DNA of 64,000 nucleotides from UBA10329 sp964500205 (GTDB lineage Bacteria; Bacteroidota; Bacteroidia; UBA10329). Position numbers and translations under genes: made by a program. The notes under the pieces were generated by a model that ran no database searches, had not been told where the DNA came from, and was given only the letters and a program-made list of their open reading frames with translations. Shown here in pieces: positions 1 to 8,300 of this stretch. Positions within the stretch are counted from its first letter, which is position 1, and each line of letters starts with the position of its first letter. The stretch covers positions 62,001 to 126,000 of the forward strand of contig CAZCNS010000002.1 in NCBI GenBank assembly GCA_964500205.1, in the 5' to 3' direction.

Positions 1-1
1 C

Positions 2-337
2 GGCATGAAACGCGTGGTGTATGACCACAGCCTGCTCACCCCCGAGCGCATCACACGGGTCAACAGCATGTGGAACCGCGAAGGCAACATGCGCCACTTG
101 GTCGAGCTGGCCAACAGCAACGAGTTTCCCGATGAGGCCATGATGAAGGAAGTGCAATGCCCCACACTCATCATCTGGGGGCAACAGGATCAAATCGTGA
201 ATGTGAAGTATGCTGAACGCTTCCATGAGGACATACCGAACAGCCGCCTTGTCATCTACGACCCCTGCGGCCACGTGCCCATGCAAGAGCGGGCGGTGGA
301 TGTGTATCGTGATGTGATGGTTTTTTTGAGCGAGTGA
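2..337 (+). CDS. alpha/beta hydrolase, C-terminal part (cut by window edge)
   Basis: The frame is open to the left edge, so the start lies outside the window and only about 111 residues are visible. They carry the last part of an alpha/beta-hydrolase fold: a strand-loop PTLIIWGQQDQIV, which places the acidic member of the catalytic triad (an Asp in the GQQD segment), then GHVPMQE, which supplies the catalytic His. The nucleophile serine would be upstream. The substrate cannot be told from this fragment; families with this layout include esterases, haloalkane dehalogenases and C-C hydrolases. The gene ends 84 bp before lgt, which has its own promoter-like box. Confidence 0.8.
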   Translation, partial: GMKRVVYDHSLLTPERITRVNSMWNREGNMRHLVELANSNEFPDEAMMKEVQCPTLIIWGQQDQIVNVKYAERFHEDIPNSRLVIYDPCGHVPMQERAVDVYRDVMVFLSE

Positions 338-387
338 ATCATCAGGCCTGTTAAGGTCTTTTAACCTCCCTCCGCTGTTCAACCATC

Positions 388-395
388 TATCTTTG
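388..395 (+). promoter_or_regulatory. -7 promoter box for lgt
   Basis: TATCTTTG matches the Bacteroidota sigma-factor -7 consensus TAnnTTTG and sits 26 bp before the lgt ATG. No clear TTG -33 element is seen at the usual spacing. Confidence 0.5.
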
Positions 396-421
396 CGCGC
401 CCACCGCTGAAAGAACGCTGC

Positions 422-1579
422 ATGTATCCTACCATCTACGACCTTGTTCTCGACCTGTTCGGCATTTCCATCCCTTTCCTAAAACTGGTGCAGAGCTTCG
501 GGTTCATGGTGGCAATGGCGTTTGTGGCGGCCAGCATCACCCTGTCGCTTGAGCTGAGAAGAAAGGAGCAGGAAGGGCTGCTCGCTCCCATCCGTGAGAC
601 CTTCTGGGTGGGCAAGACCTCGACCGCGGTTGACAAGGCCGTATCGGGCATCATCGGTTTCCTCATCGGCTTCAAGCTGCTGCCTCTGCTTACGGATTTC
701 GACCCCATTTCGGCCAATCCGCAACGTTTCCTGCTGTCGGCAGAGGGCAGTGCGTTGGGTGGAATCATTGGAGCCGCGCTTTCGGTCGGCCTCCGCATCT
801 ATGAGGACAAGAAAGATGGTCTGCCCGAGCCCAAGCAAGTGGAACGCACCGTTCATCCGCATGAGCACGTAGGCAACATCACCATGATCGCTGCTGTGAT
901 GGGCATTCTGGGAGCCAAGCTGTTCCATAATCTGGAGAACCTTGACGACCTGATGCGCGACCCTGTTGGCTCCATCCTTTCGTTCAGCGGACTATCGTTC
1001 TACGGAGGTCTGATATGCGCTGCGGCCACCATCACTTGGTATTCGCGCAAGAAAAACATCAAAGTGCTTCATCTGATGGATGCCACGGCCCCCGGACTGA
1101 TGCTGGCCTATGGCATCGGGCGCATCGGCTGTCAGGTGGCAGGTGATGGCGACTGGGGCATGCCCAATGATGCACCTATGCCCGACTGGCTCAGTTTCAT
1201 GCCCGAATGGATCTGGGCCTACGATTACCCGAACAACGTGCTAGGCGTGGACCTCAAGGAAGACTTCGCCAGGATGGGCCTGCACAGCGAGACGGGCAAG
1301 GCATGGCCCACACCGATCTACGAGACCACTATGGCGTTCATCATCTTCAGCATTCTCTGGAACATCAGAAAAAAGCTGACATACCCCGGTATGCTGTTCA
1401 GCATCTATCTTATTTTCAATGGTCTGGAAAGATTTGCTATAGAGAAGATCCGTATAAATAATCAGCTTTTTGAAGCAGGTATCACGCAGGCTGAGATCAT
1501 CAGCTCGCTGCTCATCATCATCGGTATCGGAGGGGTCCTCCTCATGCCCAAAGTGGGCAACCGATGGGCAAAATGGTGA
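422..1579 (+). CDS. lgt: prolipoprotein diacylglyceryl transferase
   Basis: Inner-membrane enzyme that transfers a diacylglyceryl group from phosphatidylglycerol to the lipobox cysteine of pre-lipoproteins, the first step of lipoprotein maturation. The 385-aa product has about seven hydrophobic segments and the family signature G-R-I-G at residues 233-236, continuing CQVAGDGDWG, which contains the essential Arg region. The C-terminal NGLERFAIEKIRIN segment also fits Lgt. It is longer than the E. coli enzyme (about 290 aa) because of a charged insertion around residues 115-150, as in many Bacteroidota Lgt proteins. A predicted lipoprotein follows immediately downstream. The start is supported by the promoter-like box just upstream. 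Confidence 0.93.
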   Translation: MYPTIYDLVLDLFGISIPFLKLVQSFGFMVAMAFVAASITLSLELRRKEQEGLLAPIRETFWVGKTSTAVDKAVSGIIGFLIGFKLLPLLTDFDPISANPQRFLLSAEGSALGGIIGAALSVGLRIYEDKKDGLPEPKQVERTVHPHEHVGNITMIAAVMGILGAKLFHNLENLDDLMRDPVGSILSFSGLSFYGGLICAAATITWYSRKKNIKVLHLMDATAPGLMLAYGIGRIGCQVAGDGDWGMPNDAPMPDWLSFMPEWIWAYDYPNNVLGVDLKEDFARMGLHSETGKAWPTPIYETTMAFIIFSILWNIRKKLTYPGMLFSIYLIFNGLERFAIEKIRINNQLFEAGITQAEIISSLLIIIGIGGVLLMPKVGNRWAKW

Positions 1580-1698
1580 ATGGCACACCTTGGCGTGTGA
1601 GTACTTTTGCGGGCCGTTGTCCGAAACAATCGCGGATGCACGATGTTGGGGCTACACACAAGATGATGACAAGCAAACAAATCGTTGGTTTTCTCAGA

Positions 1699-2646
1699 AT
1701 GAACAGGGTGATATCGGTCCTCTCAGGACTTCTGCTCTTCGTTTCATGCGAAAAGGTTATAGACATCGATCCTCCTAGTGCTTCCACTGGAATCGTGTTT
1801 GAGGGAAGGATAGAGAACGGTGAATCGCCTTTGATGATCATCTCACGCAGTCAAGGTTATTTCACGCCCATTACCACGTCTGCCACGGCACTGGCCGAAG
1901 CATTGGTGGATAGCGCAGAGGTATTCGTATCGGTTGACGGATTTGAATACCAGTTAGATAGAATCTGCCTCTCCAACCTCCCGCCAGAGTTTCAGCAAGA
2001 AGCACAGGAATTGCTCGGATTGGGAACGCTACCCCCGGGGTTCGATATATGCCTTTACTCATCTCTTGACCCTGCTCTGATCGGTGTGGCAGGAAAGAGC
2101 TACGGCCTGAGAGCCGTGGTGGACGGTGAGGAATACAATGCCACCACAAAGATTCCTGAACTGGTCAACCTCGATTCATTGTGGTTCAAACTTGATTTGA
2201 ACATAGCCCAAAACGACTCGTTCGGATTTGTCTGGGCGCGTCTCAGCGACCCTGACAGCATTGGAAACAACTATTACATGTGGGCCAAGCGCCTTGGACG
2301 CGATGGTTCCTTCGTATCCACAGCCGGTGCCGAGTTCGATGACAGGCTTTTTAATGGGCAGTCATTTGATTTCAACATAGCCAGGGGTCGGAGATTCGGG
2401 GATTTTGATGAGAATGAAGATGAATCCTTCCGATTCAGGAGGGGTGATACGGTTGTACTCAAGTTCGGCACCACCGACTTTGCTGTAAAGGAGTTCTGGA
2501 GAACAGCCGGAGCTGCTACATCCGCTGGCTTCAATCCCTTTGCAAACCCGGTCACGGTCATGAGCAATTTTGATAACAACGGCCGTGGCGTGTGGGGCGG
2601 TTACGGTGTGACCTACGACACCATCGTGTGCATTCCCGTGGAATAA
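1699..2646 (+). CDS. DUF4249-family lipoprotein
   Basis: I chose the ATG at 1699 because it gives a compact lipoprotein signal: MNRVISVLSGLLLFVSC, with the lipobox Cys at residue 17. An in-frame upstream start at 1564 would overlap lgt and bury the signal. The mature part (about 300 aa) has the beta-rich pattern of the Bacteroidota DUF4249 family: the early segment CEKVIDIDPP, then FEGRIENGESPLMIISRSQ, and the Asp-rich ending. Relatives usually sit next to a TonB-dependent receptor and are presumed surface lipoproteins; no receptor is adjacent here. Its role is unknown. A box TACTTTTG at 1602-1609 may be its promoter. Confidence 0.8.
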   Translation: MNRVISVLSGLLLFVSCEKVIDIDPPSASTGIVFEGRIENGESPLMIISRSQGYFTPITTSATALAEALVDSAEVFVSVDGFEYQLDRICLSNLPPEFQQEAQELLGLGTLPPGFDICLYSSLDPALIGVAGKSYGLRAVVDGEEYNATTKIPELVNLDSLWFKLDLNIAQNDSFGFVWARLSDPDSIGNNYYMWAKRLGRDGSFVSTAGAEFDDRLFNGQSFDFNIARGRRFGDFDENEDESFRFRRGDTVVLKFGTTDFAVKEFWRTAGAATSAGFNPFANPVTVMSNFDNNGRGVWGGYGVTYDTIVCIPVE

Positions 2647-2700
2647 TTTCGCGGCCCTTCAGACTTTGTGACACCATCTTCAAAAGACAAAACATTCAAA

Positions 2701-3642
2701 ATGAGCAATAACACAGAGCATCACAAGTGCGTGATCATCGGGGCCGGCCCAGCTGGTTACACCGCGGCCATCTATGCTGCGCGTGCGGACATGAAACCGA
2801 TTATGTTCACTGGTTTGCAGCCGGGCGGCCAGCTTACCATCACAACAGATGTGGAGAATTACCCTGGCTACCCTGACGGAATTCAGGGTCCTGAGATGAT
2901 GGAGGATTTCCGCAAACAGGCCGAGCGTTTCGGTACCGATGTGCGCTACGAATATGTGGATAAGGTGGATTTCTCATCCACTCCACACAAGATCCATGTG
3001 GGCGACAAGGAGATACTTGCTGACTCTGTGATCGTAGCCACTGGTGCCTCGGCCAAGTGGCTGGGGTTGGAATCGGAGAAACGGCTCAATGGCTTCGGGG
3101 TATCGGCCTGTGCTGTGTGTGACGGCTTTTTCTTCAAGGGCCAAGAGGTGGTGATCGTGGGCGCGGGAGACACCGCTGCCGAAGAGGCCACCTACCTCGC
3201 CAAACTTTGCAAAAAGGTGACCATGCTGGTGCGCAAGGACGAGATGCGAGCCTCGAAAGTAATGCAACACCGCGTGATGAACACCTCCAATATAGAGGTG
3301 CTCTTCAACCATGAGACGGTCGAAATCCTCGGTGAAAAGACCGTGGAAGGGGTTAAGGTGCTCAACAACAAGGAGGGTAAGGAGTACACTATTCCCTGCA
3401 CTGGTTTCTTTGTGGCCATCGGTCATCAGCCGAATACCGACATCTTCAAAGGCTGGCTCGACATGGATGATGTGGGCTATCTGAAGGTGAAGGCCGGAAC
3501 CTCCAAGACCAATGTGGAGGGCGTGTTCGCCTCCGGTGATGCAGCAGACAAGGTCTATCGCCAAGCGGTGACCGCTGCCGGTACAGGCTGCATGGCCGCG
3601 CTCGATGCAGAGCGTTATTTATCGGAAAAAGGACTGCACTGA
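2701..3642 (+). CDS. trxB: thioredoxin-disulfide reductase
   Basis: Cytoplasmic FAD enzyme that uses NADPH to reduce thioredoxin. The 313-aa product has an N-terminal FAD-binding GAGPAGYTAA motif, the redox-active pair C137-A-V-C140 followed by DGFFFKG, a second Rossmann motif GAGDTAAEEA for NADPH, and the C-terminal FAD motif GVFASGDAADKVYRQ. Length matches the low-molecular-weight TrxB type. The start at 2701 (MSNNTEHHKCVIIG) puts the first glycine motif at the usual distance; an in-frame ATG at 2668 adds a non-conserved tail. It lies 54 bp after the DUF4249 gene on the same strand and may be co-transcribed. Confidence 0.95.
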   Translation: MSNNTEHHKCVIIGAGPAGYTAAIYAARADMKPIMFTGLQPGGQLTITTDVENYPGYPDGIQGPEMMEDFRKQAERFGTDVRYEYVDKVDFSSTPHKIHVGDKEILADSVIVATGASAKWLGLESEKRLNGFGVSACAVCDGFFFKGQEVVIVGAGDTAAEEATYLAKLCKKVTMLVRKDEMRASKVMQHRVMNTSNIEVLFNHETVEILGEKTVEGVKVLNNKEGKEYTIPCTGFFVAIGHQPNTDIFKGWLDMDDVGYLKVKAGTSKTNVEGVFASGDAADKVYRQAVTAAGTGCMAALDAERYLSEKGLH

Positions 3643-3684
3643 GTCCTTAACACCGCTACTGCCATATAGGGCACGGTTTTGAGG

Positions 3685-3692
3685 TAAATTTG
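3685..3692 (+). promoter_or_regulatory. -7 promoter box, 5 bp before a start codon
   Basis: TAAATTTG matches TAnnTTTG and lies only five bases before the ATG at 3698, so transcription would begin at or almost at the start codon. Confidence 0.5.
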
Positions 3693-3697
3693 TTTCG

Positions 3698-4969
3698 ATG
3701 AAATTCCTCAGCCACTCCGTCCTTCTCCTTACGCTCGTACTTCTCGCGCTTCCTGTCAGCGCAGCTTATCTGCTGATTCCGATGGACAGCGGGCAGAAGA
3801 ACCATCTTAAGGCGTACGGCATTGCCTACTGGACGCTGCAACGCAACGTGGAGGTCGATTGGCTGCTCAACTACCGTGGCGGCAGTTTCATGATCAAGCA
3901 CGTGCGTGAGATCGAACAGGAATGCCTCATCCGGGGTGTGAGCTACGAGATCATCGCTGATGTGCAGGCCACGGCTATCCTTACCAGCATCGCTGACCCG
4001 GAGGCTAACATGGACGTGGCCCGGCTGGAGAAAGTGCCCAGAGTGGCGGTGTACAGCCCCGAAGGTAAGCAGCCATGGGACGATGCCGTGACGCTTGTAC
4101 TTACCTATGCCGAAGTGCCCTACGATGTGATCTATGACGATGACATCCTGAACAACAAACTCCTACTGTACGACTGGCTGCACCTGCACCACGAGGATTT
4201 CACAGGCCAATATGGCCGCTTCTGGGCAAGCTACCGTAACGCACCTTGGTACCGCGAGCAGATGAAATATCTCGAAGGTATTGCTCAACGCAACGGTTTC
4301 AAGAAAGTCTCAGAGCTGAAGCTGGCCGTGGCCAACAGAATCAAGGAGTTCGTGATCGGGGGTGGATTCAAGTTCGCCATGTGCTCCGCAACCGACAGCT
4401 ACGACATCGCCCTCTCAGCACACGAGGTGGACATCTGCGAGCACATGTTCGATGGTGATGGCACCACGCCCAACTACAATCAAAAACTGGATTACAAGAA
4501 CACATTAGCCTTCGAAAACTTCCGATTGATTGAAGACCCGTCTGTTTACGAATACTCGAACATAGACGCCACCCAACGCAGACAGGGCAAGGTGACCGAG
4601 AAGACCGATTTCTTCACCCTTTTCGAGTTCTCTGCCAAATGGGACCCTGTTCCTACCATGCTGACGCAGAGTCATGAGAGCATCATCAAAGGTTTCATGG
4701 GCCAGACCACGGCATTCTGCAAGGAATACATCAAGCCAGAGGTCATCATCATGGGTGAGAATAAATCGCTGAACGAGGCGCGCTACATCCACGGCACGCT
4801 GGGCAAAGGTCAGTGGACATGGTACGGAGGCCACGACCCTGAGGACTACCAGCACTTCGTGTACGACCCTCCCACAGACCTCAACCTGCACCCCAACTCT
4901 CCGGGCTACAGGCTCATTCTCAATAACATTCTGTTCCCTGCAGCCAAAAAGAAGAAGCAGAAGACCTGA
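3698..4969 (+). CDS. exported conserved protein of unknown function (often auto-named asparagine synthetase B)
   Basis: 423 aa with a clear signal peptide (MKFLSHSVLLLTLVLLALPVSA) and then the conserved opening YLLIPMDSGQKNHLKAYGIA. Relatives are widespread in Bacteroidota, and databases often label them asparagine synthetase B. I see neither the N-terminal nucleophile Cys of class II amidotransferases nor an ATP-pyrophosphatase motif, and an exported protein would not do that chemistry. A late GHDPEDYQHF segment and a Lys-rich C-terminus are visible. It is probably periplasmic or outer-membrane associated. Convergent with the glycosyltransferase gene, which ends 3 bp away. Confidence 0.75.
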   Translation: MKFLSHSVLLLTLVLLALPVSAAYLLIPMDSGQKNHLKAYGIAYWTLQRNVEVDWLLNYRGGSFMIKHVREIEQECLIRGVSYEIIADVQATAILTSIADPEANMDVARLEKVPRVAVYSPEGKQPWDDAVTLVLTYAEVPYDVIYDDDILNNKLLLYDWLHLHHEDFTGQYGRFWASYRNAPWYREQMKYLEGIAQRNGFKKVSELKLAVANRIKEFVIGGGFKFAMCSATDSYDIALSAHEVDICEHMFDGDGTTPNYNQKLDYKNTLAFENFRLIEDPSVYEYSNIDATQRRQGKVTEKTDFFTLFEFSAKWDPVPTMLTQSHESIIKGFMGQTTAFCKEYIKPEVIIMGENKSLNEARYIHGTLGKGQWTWYGGHDPEDYQHFVYDPPTDLNLHPNSPGYRLILNNILFPAAKKKKQKT

Positions 4970-4972
4970 TGG

Positions 4973-6229
4973 TCAGCCGCGCTGCTGCATGGCCGTTGTG
5001 ATGAGTCGGACGGCATTGTCCACTCCGCTCTCACAAGCCACCCTTTCTCCAAGCTCTTTCGCCTTGGAAATGATAGATGTGCTTTTCACCGCAGTATGAA
5101 TTGCTTCGGCAAGCTGCGCAACTGTGACACGCTTCCTGCGCAGCGGCCTCGGTGCCACGCCTGCGCTGTGGAGCCGATCGGCCCAATCCGTCTGGTCATA
5201 GGCATGCGCCACCACCACCGATGGCACACCGGCACGCAGCACGGCATGTGCGGTGCCAGCCCCGCCATGATGCACCACTGCGGCACATTTCGGGAAGATC
5301 GCAGCATGGTCCGCACGCCCGCAGACAAAGACATCCGAGCTGCCAGAAGGCGTACCCTCCCCTACCCCGTCCATCTGAATCACAGCCCTAACACCAGCGC
5401 GCATTGCCGCATCAGTAAGCAGCCGCAGATCCTCATCCGCATTGAACTGAGCACATGACCCGAAGGTCATGAACACAGGAGCAGCTCCTTGGGCCATGAA
5501 CTGAAGCAGCGCATCGGACGGGGCACCGATATCCGCAGGTACGAGCAACTGCCCCACCACCCTCACTGTGTCAGGCCAATCGGGCATGGGTGAACAGAGC
5601 GCAGGGCTGCATGCAAGCAAAGTGAGAAAATCTGAGCTGTACAGTTCGCGGTACAGACTTCGCAATGGCCGCAATCCATTAGCGACCCTCAATTCATCCG
5701 CTTTTCCGAACAGCAATGCCGACATCACACGGTCACCCGCCCACCATAGGAAACGGTTGAGCGGTGCGGGCAGCCTTCGTCCGTTCGGTGCGAGATGAGC
5801 GGTCGGCAGAAGCATGGGCGAGAGTGCGACCGAGACCCGGGGCACAGCAGCCAGTTCAGCGGCCGTATGCAGCGTGTGACACAGCGCGTGCCCCACGACC
5901 ACGTCAGACGAGCGGCACAAAGCAACCGAGGCATCGAACATCGGGCCTATCAGCGGGTCATAGCACGTGGCAAGCAGAGCCCGCAGTTGCACCAAAGGAC
6001 TCGATGCCCGACTCAGCGCATAAGGGTCATCCGCCAAGGCAGAACCGTTGACCGTCTGCACCTCAGCCCCGATCCTGAGACCCAACTCGCGATAGTCCTT
6101 GCCATCCACACTCGTCACCGCTATCGTGACCTTGTGCCCTGAGGCCACCAGAGCCTTGGCCAGCCCGAAGAAGGGCAGAATATCCCCATCGCTGCCCCAA
6201 GTCTGAATACCGATGCGGTAGGTCTGCAT
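4973..6229 (-). CDS. GT1-family glycosyltransferase (UGT / sterol-glucosyltransferase-like)
   Basis: 418-aa GT-B fold enzyme that would move a sugar from a nucleotide donor to a small or lipid acceptor. The N-terminus (RIGIQTWGSDGDILPFFGLA) has the Gly/Ser-rich acceptor-domain loop typical of UGT-like antibiotic and sterol glucosyltransferases. The donor-binding segment HHGGAGT around residue 320, followed by PSVVVAHAYDQTDWADRL, is the family signature. The ATG at 6229 (MQTYRIGI) fits better than the one at 6238. No pathway partners lie next to it, so the acceptor is unknown; glycolipids or carotenoids are possibilities, not conclusions. Confidence 0.85.
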   Translation of the reverse strand: MQTYRIGIQTWGSDGDILPFFGLAKALVASGHKVTIAVTSVDGKDYRELGLRIGAEVQTVNGSALADDPYALSRASSPLVQLRALLATCYDPLIGPMFDASVALCRSSDVVVGHALCHTLHTAAELAAVPRVSVALSPMLLPTAHLAPNGRRLPAPLNRFLWWAGDRVMSALLFGKADELRVANGLRPLRSLYRELYSSDFLTLLACSPALCSPMPDWPDTVRVVGQLLVPADIGAPSDALLQFMAQGAAPVFMTFGSCAQFNADEDLRLLTDAAMRAGVRAVIQMDGVGEGTPSGSSDVFVCGRADHAAIFPKCAAVVHHGGAGTAHAVLRAGVPSVVVAHAYDQTDWADRLHSAGVAPRPLRRKRVTVAQLAEAIHTAVKSTSIISKAKELGERVACESGVDNAVRLITTAMQQRG

Positions 6230-6433
6230 GGAGCGCAAGATGCTGACTTCTATCGGGCTGGCAATGGCTGCGGTCTCATTTGCTTGGAGACAAGGCGGTA
6301 CGGAAGCTCCTCAATACCCTCCTATCGGTCGAGTCAAGAAAATTCCGCTTGACACGCAGTCCGGAAAGGTGTTGGTTTCACTTACCCTGGATAAGCTCTG
6401 TCGGATTCGGCCGTGTATCGGAGACATCGGTCA

Positions 6434-6806
6434 TCACCACCGCTTCATCTCGGCTTTCAACTGCGCAGTGGAGGTCAGCCGTCCTGCTGCCGAGTCGGCC
6501 ATGCTACTGTCGGTGCGGGTATTGAGTTCTGCCTCCTTGGCATTGAGGATTTCGGTGACCGAGCGTTCGCTCACACCGCTTTTCAGACCCTCGTCAATGT
6601 AGGCGCGGAGTGACTTCAACTGCTGGTCGGTCTCTGCCAGCGGCTGTGCCGCCAGCGACCCCCTTGTACTTGGCTATGAGATCTTTGCCCGAACGCTTCT
6701 GCGCGGGTCTGTCGGAGCTGAGCTTGATAAGGCGCATCAGCTCCATGTCGCGGAGCAGGTTCAAGGCCCCGTCATTCAATACTTCCACTCTCCAAGTCTG
6801 CGCCAT
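6434..6806 (-). pseudogene. small antitoxin-like gene, frameshifted
   Basis: Two overlapping minus-strand frames join into one plausible protein of about 120 aa. The first starts at 6806 (MAQTWRVEVLNDGALNLLRD...DLIAKYKG) and the second continues SLAAQPLAETDQQLKSLRAY down to a stop at 6434. The switch falls in a run of five G (minus strand) near 6660; removing one G restores a single frame. The first part looks like small Bacteroidota antitoxins ending in a helix-rich tail, and the second part (YIDEGLKSGVSERSVTEI) is faintly ParD-like. Either a real mutation or a base-call error explains it. It is the last gene of a minus-strand series of small toxin-antitoxin-like genes. Confidence 0.55.
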
Positions 6807-6863
6807 GGCTGTTCGATTCGGTCTGGAAGGAAGGCTGCGTACTTTATGGCGTGGTGAAAAGGA

Positions 6864-7040
6864 CTACTTGACCGCAGTCCCCTCTTCCGTCCACTGTTTC
6901 GGCAGCCCAACCTTGCGCAGCATCTCGTTGGCCTTCTCCAGCTTGTCTGGGAACAGGATGATGTCGTCATACTTGTTCAGCGAGCTGTCCACGCGCACAA
7001 TGGGCACCTTACGCCTCTTCAGTTCTGATGTGATTTTCAT
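6864..7040 (-). CDS. 58-aa protein, likely partner of the DUF6934 gene
   Basis: A short open frame starting MKITSELKRRKVPIVRVDSS and ending WTEEGTAVK, 21 bp downstream of the DUF6934-like gene on the same strand. It is rich in charged residues, with an amphipathic stretch FPDKLEKANEMLRKVGLP. I do not recognise a named family. Its size, position and orientation beside a DUF6934-like gene suggest the small member of a two-gene toxin-antitoxin-type pair. Confidence 0.55.
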   Translation of the reverse strand: MKITSELKRRKVPIVRVDSSLNKYDDIILFPDKLEKANEMLRKVGLPKQWTEEGTAVK

Positions 7041-7061
7041 GGCCTGTCTTTTTTGTCGGTG

Positions 7062-7523
7062 TCAATCTTTCTTGTCCTTCGTTCTTTTCCTTCTCACCAG
7101 AAATCCTTCATACTCCACGTCCTTCCTGAAAGCCTCCCAGTCGCCCTCCCGCTCGCCCAACACCTCAAAGTCCTCTTCCACCTCCGAAAGATAACGCGCA
7201 ATGCCCATTCTGTAGAGCCGCGTCCTTGCCTTGGTGCTACCAGTGGCATAGACCCACGCCTCGGGATGCCTGTCGGTGAAGGCGTAAACCGTTGCCACCA
7301 CGGTCGCCAGCACCTTATCGCTGTCTCCATTGTTAGAGATGACAGTGTCGTCAATCTCACCCGTGGCATGGCCCTTATCACCAAATGCCAGATTGTGGAT
7401 GTTGCGAAGGTTGGTCGGCTGGTAGCGCACGATCTTGTGAATGATCCCCCTCGGCCCCTCGCTCACAAACTCGAAGGTGAACAGCCTGGAACTGGAGGCC
7501 AATGGATATTTGGGCAGCTTCAT
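7062..7523 (-). CDS. DUF6934-like protein
   Basis: 153 aa. Conserved-looking blocks are FTFEFVSEGPRGIIHKIV near the start, NLAFGDKGHATGEIDDTVIS, the hydrophobic ATVVATVYAFT, and WVYATGSTKARTRLYRMGIA, followed by a basic tail. This arrangement matches small Bacteroidota proteins I know as DUF6934, usually found with a short partner gene and suspected to be a toxin-antitoxin-type component. The biochemical activity is unknown. The frame is intact while neighbouring small genes are broken, so this pair is the one most likely to work in this cluster. Confidence 0.6.
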   Translation of the reverse strand: MKLPKYPLASSSRLFTFEFVSEGPRGIIHKIVRYQPTNLRNIHNLAFGDKGHATGEIDDTVISNNGDSDKVLATVVATVYAFTDRHPEAWVYATGSTKARTRLYRMGIARYLSEVEEDFEVLGEREGDWEAFRKDVEYEGFLVRRKRTKDKKD

Positions 7524-7587
7524 ACCGACAGGTCCATATTGGGGCGAATGCCTTACAAAGGTAGGGTTGCATGTGACTATCTCTGCC

Positions 7588-7691
7588 CTACGAGACAGGG
7601 TTCTCGGCCAGCTTGGCGGCTATGTATCCGTCTGTCTCTATGCGCGGCAGCAATTGGCCGCTCAACCTACCATCAGCGTGATCTCTGCCAT
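7588..7691 (-). pseudogene. broken small gene, copy A of a three-copy fragment (weakly HicB-like)
   Basis: Read on the minus strand from an ATG at 7691, which overlaps the end of the upstream 91-aa gene, the sequence starts MAEITLMV. After a one-base shift near 7667 it continues RLSGQLLPRIETDGYIAAKL and ENPVS, then a stop at 7588. The DGYIAAKLAENPVS stretch resembles the first half of HicB-type proteins, where a Gln-Gly would follow. A shift plus an early stop make it a remnant. Confidence 0.45.
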
Positions 7692-7948
7692 GATTCTTTG
7701 CGCAGCTTGCGGGCATCCATGCCCTTGAAAATGGCGGCCATCCCCTCATCACTGGCCTCTCCCTCTGCGGGTATCACAGTGAGGCCGTCCACCTCTATGG
7801 TGTCCTTTTGGAGAAGGCCGTCCCCTTTGGCCTTCACTGTTTTCTCCCGTGCCTTGCGCTGCGTCACGGTAAAGCCGAAAAGCTCCGAGATGCTTTGCAG
7901 CACCTTCAGCACTTTCGGGTTCTCATAATGTATGACTGCTTCTGGCAT
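7673..7948 (-). CDS. 91-aa antitoxin-like protein
   Basis: Begins MPEAVIHYENPKVLKVLQSI and continues with ELFGFTVTQRKAREKTVKAK. The opening (hydrophobic strand, then a KVLKVLQSISELFGF helix) is the pattern of many short Bacteroidota antitoxins encoded just before a toxin gene. The C-terminus (AAIFKGMDARKLRKESWQRSR) is basic and helical and ends in a Trp-containing tail typical of that group. Its stop overlaps the start of broken copy A, the arrangement of a translationally coupled pair whose second gene has decayed. Confidence 0.55.
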   Translation of the reverse strand: MPEAVIHYENPKVLKVLQSISELFGFTVTQRKAREKTVKAKGDGLLQKDTIEVDGLTVIPAEGEASDEGMAAIFKGMDARKLRKESWQRSR

Positions 7949-7977
7949 GGTCGGACAAAGATAACGGACTGTTTGCT

Positions 7978-8077
7978 GCCATCAGCGTAGCCGCCCGCCT
8001 CTGTGCGCGGCAGCAAGGGACCGTTCAACTTGTCCGTAAAGGTGATGGTCCTGTGAACTGTGGCCATGATGCGATGA
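7978..8077 (-). repeat. copy B of the three-copy small-gene fragment
   Basis: About 100 bp closely similar to 8301-8400 (roughly a dozen differences by eye) and related to 7588-7691. On the minus strand an ATG at 8067 reads MATVHRTITFTDKLNGPLLP, then RTEAGGYADG, after which the similarity ends. It is a gene start without its remainder. Confidence 0.6.
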
Positions 8078-8138
8078 ATTGGAATACAAAGTTAGTGACT
8101 AAGGATAATGGCTGTTCTGTTGGTCGAGCGGGCGCGCC

Positions 8139-8300
8139 CAATCCCGTAGGGATGCAATGATTGTAGCCGTCATCGGTCATCCCGAAATTGCCATCAGAAC
8201 CCCAGCGGGGTGACATAGGCTATGCCACCCCGTTGGGGTTGCAGATGCGTGGGCGGTGGGGCTATGGTGCTACAATCATGTCACCCCGCTGGGGTTTGCA
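8139..8300. repeat. REP-like palindrome cluster
   Basis: Three short near-palindromes of the form ACCCC-N3-GGGGT occur at 8199-8211, 8226-8238 and 8283-8295. A perfect 19-bp inverted repeat pairs 8198-8216 with 8278-8296, and an 11-bp one pairs 8157-8167 with 8269-8279. No gene is present. Intergenic elements with CCCCGTTGGGGT-type cores are common in Bacteroidota genomes and resemble REP elements moved by REP-associated (RAYT) transposases; no such transposase is in this window. Confidence 0.6.

Noticed and set aside
7053..7928. Long plus-strand frame (291 codons) opposite the small minus-strand genes
   Set aside because: Its translation shows no protein-like pattern, while the minus strand carries recognisable small genes.
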